DNA from: Cellvibrio sp. 79
Lineage (GTDB): Bacteria; Pseudomonadota; Gammaproteobacteria; Pseudomonadales; Cellvibrionaceae
Assembly: GCA_003056245.1 (NCBI GenBank)
Contig: MVDH01000001.1
Coordinates: 2,283,036-2,347,035, forward strand
Direction: 5' to 3'
Length of the DNA stretch: 64,000 nt
Of the stretch, positions 55,661 to 63,743 are shown one piece after another (the stretch's first letter is position 1; each line of letters opens with the position of its first letter). The notes beneath the pieces are model-generated. The model saw only the letters and a program-made list of their open reading frames with translations. It had not been told where the DNA came from and did not search any database. The translations under genes and the position numbers were made by a program.

Positions 55661-55677
55661 AGCAACCGCTATGCCAG
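55661..55677 (-). promoter_or_regulatory. near-consensus sigma-54 promoter of the seven-gene operon
   Basis: The minus strand reads TGGCATAGCGGTTGCT: -24 TGGCAT, N5, -12 TTGCT, differing from TGGCAC-N5-TTGCW at one position. The predicted start is near 55650, leaving about a 90-nt 5' UTR before ATG 55561. Confidence 0.82.
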
Positions 55678-55767
55678 CGCCTGTGCCAATGGAAAAGGAA
55701 TCGATAAGCTGTTGAAATCAAATAATTTATTTTTCAAAAGACGGATTTTTTGGAAAATAAAAATAAC

Positions 55768-55830
55768 GCCCGAACGAAACGAATTTCGTTTGGGCCGAAA
55801 AAAGCAGAAAAGAAGACGAAAAGAATTTCG
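55768..55830. promoter_or_regulatory. paired upstream activator sites, core CGAAA-N4-TTTCG
   Basis: Site 1 is a 12-bp inverted repeat GCCCGAACGAAA/TTTCGTTTGGGC (55768-55795, 11 of 12 pairs). Site 2 is CGAAA-AGAA-TTTCG (55817-55830). Both share the core CGAAA-N4-TTTCG and their centres are 42 bp apart, four helical turns. They sit about 130 and 170 bp upstream of the predicted sigma-54 start, the normal place for enhancer-binding protein sites. Confidence 0.7.
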
Positions 55831-55969
55831 GAGGAAAAAGCGCAAAATTTTATTGAGGCGCCACCACAGGATCACCAGCACCGATGAATACCACAAAACA
55901 CTGTACTGTATATAAAAACAGCCTTAAACTACGAGGCCATTCCGCATAACAAACGCCAGCTTGCTAACA

Positions 55970-57625
55970 ATGATCCAAACCATCAACCTCGCTCCCGATT
56001 ACTACCTGAACAATTTCAGTTTCCTGGTAGCCTGGGTACAGGAACGTTATCAGGATTTATTAAATGATGACGAACAAGCATTCCTGCAACGGTTTAATGG
56101 ATTGGAACACGACGCACAATGTTTGCTGGTGCGGCTATCCAGCCGCAAAGGGCCATTGTTCCGGCGCGATAAACTGGATTACGCCGAAATCCCCAACCTG
56201 GATTTTAGTGCGCAACAACTTATTGAAACCGGTCTGTTACAGCGCGATGTCCCGGTCAGCCTTGAGACATTGGCGAACGCATTAACCAAACCGGAATTAT
56301 TAACGTTATTCTGCACACCGCTCGCGGGCCTGAAACAGGCACGCAAGGAAATATTGATCCAACAACTGCACACGCAATGTATCGGGCCGCAGAGTTGGCA
56401 ATCATGGACCAACAATCAATTCGGTGATGCTTATTATCTGGATAACCAGGCGATTATCCGCACATTACTGTTGTTGTTTTTTGGCAACGCCTATCAGGAT
56501 CTCACCGAATTTGTACTGCAGGATTTAGGATTATTTCGTTATGAAAATTATCCCATTGATCATCAGCACCGCGTATTTAAAAACCGTGAAGAGTTGGATC
56601 AATATCAACAGCTAATACAATTACGCGAACAACTTGAGCTTGATAGTAGCATTGAGGCGCTAGTGCAAATCACTACGCAATTACCTGCTACAAGCACCAA
56701 CGAAAAATTGCAACGTCGCCGTGCCAAGTTGGTAAATCATATTGCTTATGAATTGGAACGCGCCGGTGAACATTTACTCGCACAGCAATTGTATGAGCAA
56801 AGCCATTTATCGCCCGCCCGCGAGCGGCGCATCCGCCTGCTGGAAAAACAGGAAGATTTTTCTGCTGCCTGGATACTACTCAATGAATTGATTGAAAAAC
56901 CGCGCGATGAACAGGAACTTCAGATTGCCCATCGAATGGCGCCAAGGCTCGCCAAAAAATTAGGCATTAGCTTTCCCAAAAAAACCTCTGCAATTATTCA
57001 CGAACAACATTTGGTTCTTCCACCATTGGTTGATGAAAAGGGCATGGCATTGCGTGTTGAAGAAGTTGTACGACTATCGCTGGATAGTGACATCGCCCCT
57101 TGTGTCTATGCCGAAAATGCATTGATAGGCGGACTATTCGGTTTATGGTTATGGCCGGAAATGTTTCGCGGTATTGAAGGCGCATTTGCGAATCCCTTCC
57201 AGGCTGCACCACTGGATCTGTACCAGGAAAATTTTATTACCAATCGCCCGGGTATTAATGAGTTGCGCGCATTATTGGGCACCGATCAATATCAAGCGCA
57301 TATCATTCATCACTGGGAAACAAAGTCCGGTATTGCCAATCATTTTGTAAACTGGACATTTTTAAGCAAGGAAATACTCGAACTCGCGCTGCAATGTATT
57401 CCAGCGACTCATTTAACGGCAATTTTTGAACGGCTACTTTTCGATATAAAAAATAATCGCAGCGGCTTTCCGGATTTGATCCAGTTTTTTCCGGAGCAAA
57501 AAAGTTATCGCATGATTGAAGTAAAAGGACCGGGTGACCGCATTCAGGACAACCAGGCACGTTGGCTGGATTATTTTTCCCGGCACGATATTCCAGCAGA
57601 GGTCTGCTATGTCCGCTGGTCTTAA
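55970..57625 (+). CDS. FAN1-like structure-specific nuclease with VRR-NUC domain
   Basis: A 551-residue protein with a helical N-terminal two-thirds (including SAP/TPR-like repeats) and a C-terminal VRR-NUC domain whose PD-(D/E)xK motif reads FPDLIQFF...RMIEVKG, followed by DRIQDNQARWLDYF. FAN1 nucleases trim flaps and unhook DNA cross-links; the bacterial form is known from Pseudomonas. ATG 55970 gives MIQTINLAPDYY. Its 3' end overlaps the helicase gene by 17 nt. Confidence 0.85.
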   Translation: MIQTINLAPDYYLNNFSFLVAWVQERYQDLLNDDEQAFLQRFNGLEHDAQCLLVRLSSRKGPLFRRDKLDYAEIPNLDFSAQQLIETGLLQRDVPVSLETLANALTKPELLTLFCTPLAGLKQARKEILIQQLHTQCIGPQSWQSWTNNQFGDAYYLDNQAIIRTLLLLFFGNAYQDLTEFVLQDLGLFRYENYPIDHQHRVFKNREELDQYQQLIQLREQLELDSSIEALVQITTQLPATSTNEKLQRRRAKLVNHIAYELERAGEHLLAQQLYEQSHLSPARERRIRLLEKQEDFSAAWILLNELIEKPRDEQELQIAHRMAPRLAKKLGISFPKKTSAIIHEQHLVLPPLVDEKGMALRVEEVVRLSLDSDIAPCVYAENALIGGLFGLWLWPEMFRGIEGAFANPFQAAPLDLYQENFITNRPGINELRALLGTDQYQAHIIHHWETKSGIANHFVNWTFLSKEILELALQCIPATHLTAIFERLLFDIKNNRSGFPDLIQFFPEQKSYRMIEVKGPGDRIQDNQARWLDYFSRHDIPAEVCYVRWS

Positions 57626-59906
57626 ATCCATATCAAGTGCTTTAAAAAAACAGTCAGTCGCGATTAAAACCCTGGTGGAATTTGCCGCAAAAACCGGCAG
57701 CCTGGACCGACGCTTTACCCCTGCCCCCACCGGCCAGGAAGGTATTGAGGGCCATAAAAAAGTTACCTCAACACGCCTGGAAGGTTATCAAACTGAAGTC
57801 AGTTTAAGCATCACTTACGACAACATCACTTTTCGCGGTCGCGCCGACGGTTATGATCCCGACGCACACTGCATCGACGAAATAAAAACATTTTACGGCG
57901 ATGTAGATCGCATCCCCGAGAATCATCGCGCCCTGCATTGGGCACAAGCCCGATGTTATGGCTGGATGTATTGCGCCCAGCATAATTGCGCTGAAATAAA
58001 TTTGGCGCTGATTTATTTTGAGCTGGCAACAGAAACTGAATACTTGTTCGAAGAAAATTGGCAAGCTGATGAGCTGCAAGAATATTTCGAACAACTGGCT
58101 GAAAAATATTGTGCATGGCAAGCGCAATTAAATCATCGCCAGCAACAATTGCAGCAATGGCTGGAACAACTGCAATTTCCCTATGGAGAGATGCATGCCT
58201 CGCAGCGAGTAATGGCAGAAGCAGTCTATAAAGCCGCCGCCACTGGCCGGGTGGTTCTTGCAGAAGCACCCACCGGTACCGGCAAAACCCTGGCGGCACT
58301 TTTTCCTGCCCTCAAATCCATTCCGCGCACCCCGGTGGATAAAATCTTTTATCTCACCGCTAAAACAACTGGCAAACAATTAGCGCTGGAAAATATCCAG
58401 CTTATTGCCAGCGATAAAACGACACCGTTGCGCACACTGGAATTAACCGCGCAGGAAAAATCCTGCCTTGAACCCGATAAAAAATGCCGTGGCGATTCCT
58501 GCCCTTATGCGTTGGATTTTTACAACAAACTGGAAATCGCCCGCCAGGCAGCATTTGCCATTCCAATGCTAAACAAACAAGCGCTCAACCAACTTGCAGG
58601 TCAATTTGAAATCTGCCCATTTTACCTGAGCATGGAAATGAGCCGCTGGGTGGACATAGTAGTCGCCGATGTAAATTATTATTTTGACGGCACACCTTTA
58701 CTCTTGGGGCTAACCAACGAATTCGAATGGAACCCTTACCTGTTGGTCGATGAAAGCCATAACTTAATTGATCGCGCACGCGGCATGTATACATCGGAAT
58801 TAAAGCGCGCGGATCTGTTGGCAGCAAAAAAGAATTCACCGGCTGTTATTAAAAAATCATTGGAGAAAATTAATAAGGCCTGGTCGGCGTTAGTAAAAAC
58901 ACTCCCGGAATTCCCGGCAGAGCTGGAGCAGCTATCAATCCTGCCAGAAAAACTGGGCCATACATTGGTGGATTTTACCAACACTTACACCGAGTTCTTA
59001 CAACAAAACCCGGAACACTCAATACAGGAAACAATCGCGCAAGATTTTTTCTTCGCCGCATTGAATTACCAACGTATTGCAGAAATATTTGATGAGGATT
59101 TTTGTATCGATTTGCAGGCACCCGGCAGCAAAGCCGACATATTAACCTTACGCAATTTAATTCCCGCGCACCAACTGGGTGCTCGCCTGGGCTTTGCCCA
59201 CTGCGCCTGCTTTTTCTCCGCCACTCTTCATCCGGCATATTATTATCAAACGCTACTAGGAATGCCGGATGACACTGTACATATCCAAGTCCCATCACCG
59301 TTCAAGACCACTCAGCTGTCAGTAAGAATCGCAACAAACATCTCCACACGCTATAAAGATCGCCATGCTGCTATTAATCCGCTGTGCGATATTATCCAAC
59401 AACAACTCACAGCAACACCGGGAAACGCATTGGTATTTTTTTCCAGCTACGAATTTTTACAACAAACCGAAATTCAATTGCGCAAACATTTAGCTAATAA
59501 AGATATTCAATTAGTAGTGCAATCCCGCCGCATGAGCGAAACAGACAGGGAAGCTTTTATTGCGCAATTTAATCAGCAAAATAATTTATTGGGATTAGCG
59601 GTTCTTGGTGGTGCATTCAGTGAAGGGGTCGATCTAGCCGGAGACGCACTAAAGGGCGCATTCATTGCCACGCTCGGATTACCACAAGTTAATCCAATCA
59701 ATGAACACCTACGCAATATCATGCAGATAAAATTTGGCCAGGGTTATGACTTCACTTACACCTACCCCGGCGTTCAAAAAGTTATCCAGGCGGCGGGAAG
59801 GGTTATTCGAAAAAAATCAGACGCGGGTTATTTGTGGTTATTAGATCAGCGGTTTGGGGAACCGCAGGTTAAATCATTGTTACCGGAGTGGTGGGAAATA
59901 CAATAA
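57609..59906 (+). CDS. Rad3/DinG-type Fe-S helicase with N-terminal PD-(D/E)xK-like region
   Basis: A 765-residue superfamily-2 helicase. Residues about 50-190 resemble a PD-(D/E)xK nuclease (FRGRADGYD... IDEIKTFYG). The helicase core has Walker A EAPTGTGKT (about 218), a four-Cys Fe-S cluster region (SCLEPDKKC, DSCPY, EICPF) and LLVDESHN (about 376). The C-terminal motifs GGAFSEGVDL and QAAGRVIRK complete the core. GAGGT precedes ATG 57609. The FAN1 overlap suggests a coupled repair pair for interstrand cross-links or flaps. Confidence 0.87.
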   Translation: MSAGLKSISSALKKQSVAIKTLVEFAAKTGSLDRRFTPAPTGQEGIEGHKKVTSTRLEGYQTEVSLSITYDNITFRGRADGYDPDAHCIDEIKTFYGDVDRIPENHRALHWAQARCYGWMYCAQHNCAEINLALIYFELATETEYLFEENWQADELQEYFEQLAEKYCAWQAQLNHRQQQLQQWLEQLQFPYGEMHASQRVMAEAVYKAAATGRVVLAEAPTGTGKTLAALFPALKSIPRTPVDKIFYLTAKTTGKQLALENIQLIASDKTTPLRTLELTAQEKSCLEPDKKCRGDSCPYALDFYNKLEIARQAAFAIPMLNKQALNQLAGQFEICPFYLSMEMSRWVDIVVADVNYYFDGTPLLLGLTNEFEWNPYLLVDESHNLIDRARGMYTSELKRADLLAAKKNSPAVIKKSLEKINKAWSALVKTLPEFPAELEQLSILPEKLGHTLVDFTNTYTEFLQQNPEHSIQETIAQDFFFAALNYQRIAEIFDEDFCIDLQAPGSKADILTLRNLIPAHQLGARLGFAHCACFFSATLHPAYYYQTLLGMPDDTVHIQVPSPFKTTQLSVRIATNISTRYKDRHAAINPLCDIIQQQLTATPGNALVFFSSYEFLQQTEIQLRKHLANKDIQLVVQSRRMSETDREAFIAQFNQQNNLLGLAVLGGAFSEGVDLAGDALKGAFIATLGLPQVNPINEHLRNIMQIKFGQGYDFTYTYPGVQKVIQAAGRVIRKKSDAGYLWLLDQRFGEPQVKSLLPEWWEIQ

Positions 59907-60051
59907 CCGGAAAATTAAAGATCACTAAAAATTTGTAAAAAAATAATCCGGAAATAACTCAGAGTTACTTCACTGTTTGTAGCAAGCATTTCCAGAAAAA
60001 CCAAAAACTGCGACTCAAAAAAAAAATATTCAGGGCACGAGTCCAAGTCGT

Positions 60052-60549
60052 TTATTCAGACTTAATTTTTTCGTTGTCATTTATTAAAGTTGATGCTCCT
60101 ACAGCATTATCAATGAACGTGGAAAGTTCATACAGATCACTTACCTTTTTATTGTGACAGCCTAGATACGCGCTTACCGATTTCTCTGTATTTTCCACTG
60201 TAGCCTTTAATATCAAAGTTGAATGGTCTGTAGAGGCTATACCGCAATCCAACGTTTTAGGAGAGTATTCATTATTAAATTCTAAAAATCTGACACGTTT
60301 TAATTCTGCATAAATAGCGTCGACGGATTTTTGAGGGATTTTAAACTCTTTAACTCCCTGAACATCGGTAAGCCTTTTTCCAATAAATACAGCGTTTCCA
60401 TCAGCAAAAACAGTCAAGGAGTATACGGGGCACCCACCCTCGCAAGTAGTACGTTCCAAGCTGACGAGTAAAGGAATTTCGTTTTTGTCCTCACCGAAAG
60501 CTATTGATGCTGCAAGAAAAGTCGCAATTAGAATTATATTTTTTAGCAT
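60052..60549 (-). CDS. DUF6438-like exported protein
   Basis: A 165-residue protein with signal peptide (MLKNIILIATFLAASIAFG) and the segment RTTCEGGCPVYSLTVFADGNAVF typical of DUF6438. Four cysteines could form disulfides. AAGGA lies before ATG 60549. Its AT-rich composition differs from the chromosome to the left, and it is probably a cassette gene of the integron-like array. Confidence 0.7.
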   Translation of the reverse strand: MLKNIILIATFLAASIAFGEDKNEIPLLVSLERTTCEGGCPVYSLTVFADGNAVFIGKRLTDVQGVKEFKIPQKSVDAIYAELKRVRFLEFNNEYSPKTLDCGIASTDHSTLILKATVENTEKSVSAYLGCHNKKVSDLYELSTFIDNAVGASTLINDNEKIKSE

Positions 60550-60651
60550 ATGAGATTCCTTAGATCGTACTTAATGGAGTTTGTGGCTTTTGCGATTACT
60601 TTTGCTTCGCAAGTATTGATTTTTTATCACAGTCGTCTGTCAGGTCAGCAC

Positions 60652-60774
60652 TTAATGTATATGTCCAATTTGTATATGGTTGAGGGATCCTGGCGGATAC
60701 AGCAGCGTTTCATCATTTAAATATGAAACTAATAGTGCCTCGTCTTCTTGTGAAAATTTTCTTAGTTCTAGCAT
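60652..60774 (-). pseudogene. GNAT acetyltransferase remnant
   Basis: An ORF of 40 codons begins MLELRKFSQEDEALLVSYLND, a GNAT N-terminus, then goes off frame. Shifting the reading frame near 60690 recovers RIPQPYT, another GNAT hallmark. The rest of the gene is missing before the DUF6438 gene. It is a frameshifted, truncated cassette gene. Confidence 0.55.
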
Positions 60775-60789
60775 TTTGGCTTTCGTAAG

Positions 60790-60880
60790 GCCGAGCTAAG
60801 CAGCAGATTTAAAGTCGCAGTTTTATGGCATATCTTACGCAGCAAGCCATAAAGCTGCGACTAAAACCTGTTCAATGCGA
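60790..60880 (-). repeat. attC-like inverted repeat
   Basis: Arms AGTCGCAGTTTTATGGC (60812-60828) and GCCATAAAGCTGCGACT (60845-60861) match at 16 of 17 positions. The element lies just after the DJ-1-like gene stop, as attC sites do, but lacks a clear GTTRRRY core. A smaller hairpin GCATTGAA/TTCAATGC adjoins it. The remaining bases of the 60550-60901 gap hold only the GNAT remnant. Confidence 0.4.
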
Positions 60881-60901
60881 GGCATTGAATGATTGATTTC
60901 A

Positions 60902-61711
60902 CTACTTACTTTGATTTTTAGGTTTTCCACTTTTTTCGAGCAAGATAAGCATTTCTTTTGCTACCAATGCAGCAGATGGAAGAAACATCGTCGAGACAAT
61001 ACGATCATCAATAATTACATCATGCTTGTCTGGAATATTGTCTTTGTTCATAGTGATCGCACCTTTCTCTTTAAGTCTATCTTCAACTAGAAAAGGTAGC
61101 AGGCTCCCTTGTTTTGCCCAATCCTTTTCTTTTTCTGTTGAGTTGGGAAAAGCTGCGATGCGTTTCCCCTTTACAAGGGGGAGACCATTGGAAAGCTTGG
61201 CGTTAGCAAAGGCACCAGCCCCATGACCAACGCTTCCAATTACTCCGCCACTCTCGTAGATTTTCGCTATGATGCCGAGCAAATTTTCATTAGAAGCCAC
61301 ATCGAAGACATTTCCATAACCTCCGCCGATGAACACTGCTGAATAAGCATTTGGATTCACCAGCTTAGGCGTTAAGGAGCTGTTAGCTTTAGTCAAGAAT
61401 CCTTCATACTTGATGGTATAACTGCTAATTCCCAATGGGTCTCTCGCAAACGGCACAGGACCACCCAACGGAGAAGCAAAGTCCACCTCATAACCATGCG
61501 AAACAAATACATGGTATGGCGGTGCGTACTCCCAGAGATCATTTCTCGCTTCATGCTTCTCCGGATCGCCCATATCTGACAAGTTTGAAGCAATAATGAG
61601 AACTTTCTTTGTGGTGACAGTATGGGCGGACGTGCTAGATACAACAGTTTGAGAAAAAACTAGCGAGGAGATTAATAGAGTGAAAGTTGCAATAAATAAG
61701 TTTAACGGCAT
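60902..61711 (-). CDS. exported DJ-1/PfpI-like protein lacking the nucleophilic Cys
   Basis: A 269-residue protein with signal peptide (ending VFSQ) and a DJ-1/PfpI/Hsp31-type domain (KKVLIIASNLSDMG, YEVDFASPLGGPVP, FIGGGYGNVFD). The nucleophile elbow, normally AxxCHG, reads GSVGHGAGAF, with Gly where the catalytic Cys belongs. It therefore is probably not a protease/deglycase of the usual mechanism. A cassette gene by position. Confidence 0.75.
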   Translation of the reverse strand: MPLNLFIATFTLLISSLVFSQTVVSSTSAHTVTTKKVLIIASNLSDMGDPEKHEARNDLWEYAPPYHVFVSHGYEVDFASPLGGPVPFARDPLGISSYTIKYEGFLTKANSSLTPKLVNPNAYSAVFIGGGYGNVFDVASNENLLGIIAKIYESGGVIGSVGHGAGAFANAKLSNGLPLVKGKRIAAFPNSTEKEKDWAKQGSLLPFLVEDRLKEKGAITMNKDNIPDKHDVIIDDRIVSTMFLPSAALVAKEMLILLEKSGKPKNQSK

Positions 61712-61827
61712 ATATTTTCCAATTTGGTTGGTTAAGATCCTGCTTTAAATCATAACTTATAGAGTTACGACGAACCTTCGACACGCCTAGGGTTCAATTT
61801 GGATTCATCGTGCATCACTCTTTACGT

Positions 61828-61932
61828 TTATTGACACGCCTCTTTAATTTTAGAAAAAAGAATGCCTTTAATTTTTTCGCCATCGCTTAACTTTATTCCT
61901 AATTCATGCAGCTTGAAGTGGTTTGCATTCTC
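61828..61932 (-). pseudogene. C-terminal gene remnant between cassettes
   Basis: A 34-codon open frame without start codon encodes HFKLHELGIKLSDGEKIKGI and ends with TAA. It has normal protein-like composition and probably is the 3' part of a cassette gene that lost its start. No family assigned. Confidence 0.3.
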
Positions 61933-62053
61933 TTACTGCAAAGAGAATGAGGTGGGCCTTCCACCATCTCTTGCGAAGTTACGTAATAGTAATATCGCTT
62001 TCGCGATAAAATTATTTACTCTCGGCCCACCTTACAAACTGCTTTGTTATATG
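61920..62053 (-). repeat. attC-like site between cassettes (degenerate)
   Basis: The minus strand starts GCATATAACAAAGC immediately after the stop of the 110-residue gene, as at the better attC site. It contains AGGTGGGCC (62025-62033) pairing with GGCCCACCT (61951-61959), with a TATCGC-GAAA-GCGATA hairpin inside. The 3' core is not a clean GTTRRRY. Confidence 0.4.
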
Positions 62054-62056
62054 CTT

Positions 62057-62389
62057 TCATCGAAGCTCAGATTCGGCCAATTTACTGAGAAACGGTTTGA
62101 TAATTTTACTTACTCTAATTTGCGAAGAGTGCTCAAGGAAGCAGGTAGATGCGGCGTTTTCCCTTGATCGGCCTTCCGACACTTCGCGATTTAATATGGA
62201 AGCGAATTTGAGTAAAGATTTTTCGCTAGCTCCAGACAGACACTCAAACGCGACTGGAGAAAAACTCATCCAAACACGATGGTACGTAACTGGAGGTTTG
62301 TAGCCTATATCCATTTCTTCATCTTGAAATTCGGACTTTGAAGATGGAAATAGCTCAATTAATTCTTGTGTTAATTCTTCTGGAGACAT
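62057..62389 (-). CDS. hypothetical cassette protein (110 aa)
   Basis: A 110-residue soluble acidic/helical protein starting MSPEELTQELIELFPSS. Its ATG 62389 follows GGAG that lies directly after the GTTATGT end of the upstream attC site, the usual start of an integron cassette. The stop is followed within 3 nt by the next attC-like sequence. I do not recognise a family. Confidence 0.65.
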   Translation of the reverse strand: MSPEELTQELIELFPSSKSEFQDEEMDIGYKPPVTYHRVWMSFSPVAFECLSGASEKSLLKFASILNREVSEGRSRENAASTCFLEHSSQIRVSKIIKPFLSKLAESELR

Positions 62390-62400
62390 AAGTCTACTCC

Positions 62401-62478
62401 ACATAACGCCCGCCATAAGCGGCTGAGTGAAACGAGGTCCGGCGCATGTAGTGCGCGAATTTAATAGCTTGGTTATGC
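62401..62478 (-). repeat. attC recombination site
   Basis: Read on the minus strand it begins GCATAACCAAGC and ends GGCGGGCGTTATGT, matching the attC/VCR-type 3' end (G^TTATG core), with inverted central arms (GCGCACTACATGCGC). It covers the stop codon of the PIN-like toxin gene and directly precedes the Shine-Dalgarno of the next gene. This gives the direction of the cassette array as right to left. Confidence 0.7.
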
Positions 62479-62997
62479 TTTCTTTGTCTTTCCTGCTTCA
62501 CCAACATCCTCTAAAACTGTTCTGTAAAGGGCAGGGCTAATTTTAAAATTGGTAAGACGTAATTTATTTAAGTATGGTGCTACGGCTGGAATTATGTTTC
62601 TTTCCTTTGCCATTTTGAATATACCAAGCATACCCGTAATTCTAATACCTTGGTTCTTAGCTTCCCACCTTCCATCCAGCTCATCGATGATTAGCAGATC
62701 TGCATTCATGTGCATTGCGAGCCCAATTGCTTGACTCTCTCCGGGATCTAATTTTTTCTTGAATTTTTTTGAGTACTCATCGTAACTATGCATTTTCTTA
62801 ACCTTAATCCAAGGTAAGTTTTTAACTTCTTTTGATCCCCCAATGTGGTCCCCCTGACGAGTGAGCTCGTGATAAACCGCTTCTGGAATATAAATAGTTT
62901 TGAAGAGGCTTTTTAATAGACCTATAGCGTTTATTTGCGAAAGGTAGGTAATAGCAGTTGTGTCACTTATGACAATTTTTCCGGGTTTGTTGGTCAT
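62473..62997 (-). CDS. PIN-like toxin (DUF3368 family)
   Basis: A 174-residue PIN-fold protein: VISDTTAITYL with the first acidic residue, DPGESQAIGLA with Glu, and LLIIDELDGR with Asp residues, the acidic quartet of VapC-type RNases. Paired 1 nt downstream of a UPF0175 antitoxin-like gene. Toxin-antitoxin cassettes are common in chromosomal integrons, where they stabilise the array. Confidence 0.8.
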   Translation of the reverse strand: MTNKPGKIVISDTTAITYLSQINAIGLLKSLFKTIYIPEAVYHELTRQGDHIGGSKEVKNLPWIKVKKMHSYDEYSKKFKKKLDPGESQAIGLAMHMNADLLIIDELDGRWEAKNQGIRITGMLGIFKMAKERNIIPAVAPYLNKLRLTNFKISPALYRTVLEDVGEAGKTKKA

Positions 62998-62998
62998 T

Positions 62999-63235
62999 TT
63001 AAAAATCCTTTAAGTTATCACTATCCTCTAAATACTCATCGACACCATAATTTACATACTCGTCATATTTTTCCAGCAACCCATGAAACTCTATTTCTGA
63101 TGTGCCGAGGATTCTTCCTCCTTGAACTCCATTTATTCTCTTGGCTTTGTAAAGAGATACAGCGAGGAATTCGAGCATCTGGGATTCAGGTAAACCAGCG
63201 CTTTCGGCTATTTCATTTGGAATTTCAATTCTCAT
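62999..63235 (-). CDS. UPF0175 family antitoxin-like protein
   Basis: A 78-residue protein with the UPF0175 pattern (EIAESAGLPESQMLEFLAVSLYKAKRINGVQGGRILG) and an acidic tail. UPF0175 proteins are the usual partners of DUF3368 toxins. AAAGGAG precedes ATG 63235; the gene starts inside the last codons of the truncated intron reverse-transcriptase frame. Confidence 0.8.
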   Translation of the reverse strand: MRIEIPNEIAESAGLPESQMLEFLAVSLYKAKRINGVQGGRILGTSEIEFHGLLEKYDEYVNYGVDEYLEDSDNLKDF

Positions 63236-63743
63236 AAATACTCCTTTGGTAATTTAGTTTGCACCATGGATTTTCTGTTGCTTGTGCAACAAAACGTTGG
63301 AGCTGATCGTGATTCAAATTATCAAAGAACCCTTTGATATCCAGATCAATGACCCATGCATATTTCCAGCAATTGATTTTCGCCGCTTGCACTGCGTGAT
63401 GAGCGCTGCGCTTGGGCCGATAGCCGAACGAGGATGAATGAAATTTATAATCCCATTCTGGCTCCAGCGTCATCTTGACCACCATCTGCGCCACACGATC
63501 TGCCACCGTGGGTATGCCCAGTGGACGCCGCTTGCCATCCGACTTGGCGATTTCCACGCGCTTTACCGGTGGTGCCATATAGCTGCCTGAACTCATTCGG
63601 TTCCAGAGTTTATACAACTCATTTTCCAAATTGTTTTCAAACATCCCGATGCTAATATTATCAGCACCGGCAACACCGGAATTCGCTTTTACTTTCAGCC
63701 ACGCTGTATGTACCAACTGCTTCGATATACTGTAACTGTGCAT
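63225..63743 (-). pseudogene. ltrA: group II intron reverse transcriptase, 3'-truncated
   Basis: About 155 residues match the N-terminal part of group II intron maturases: RT0-RT2 segments GVAGADN, AKSDGKRRPLGIPTVADRVAQ, SFGYRPKRSAHHAV and the start of RT3 (WVIDLDIKGFFDNLNHDQLQ). Homology stops near 63270, before the YADD active site, and the frame runs into cassette sequence. ATG 63743 has AGGA upstream. The enzyme is dead. Confidence 0.85.

Noticed and set aside
61862..62167. Plus-strand 101-codon ORF in the cassette region
   Set aside because: It runs through an attC-like site and antisense to two cassette frames.
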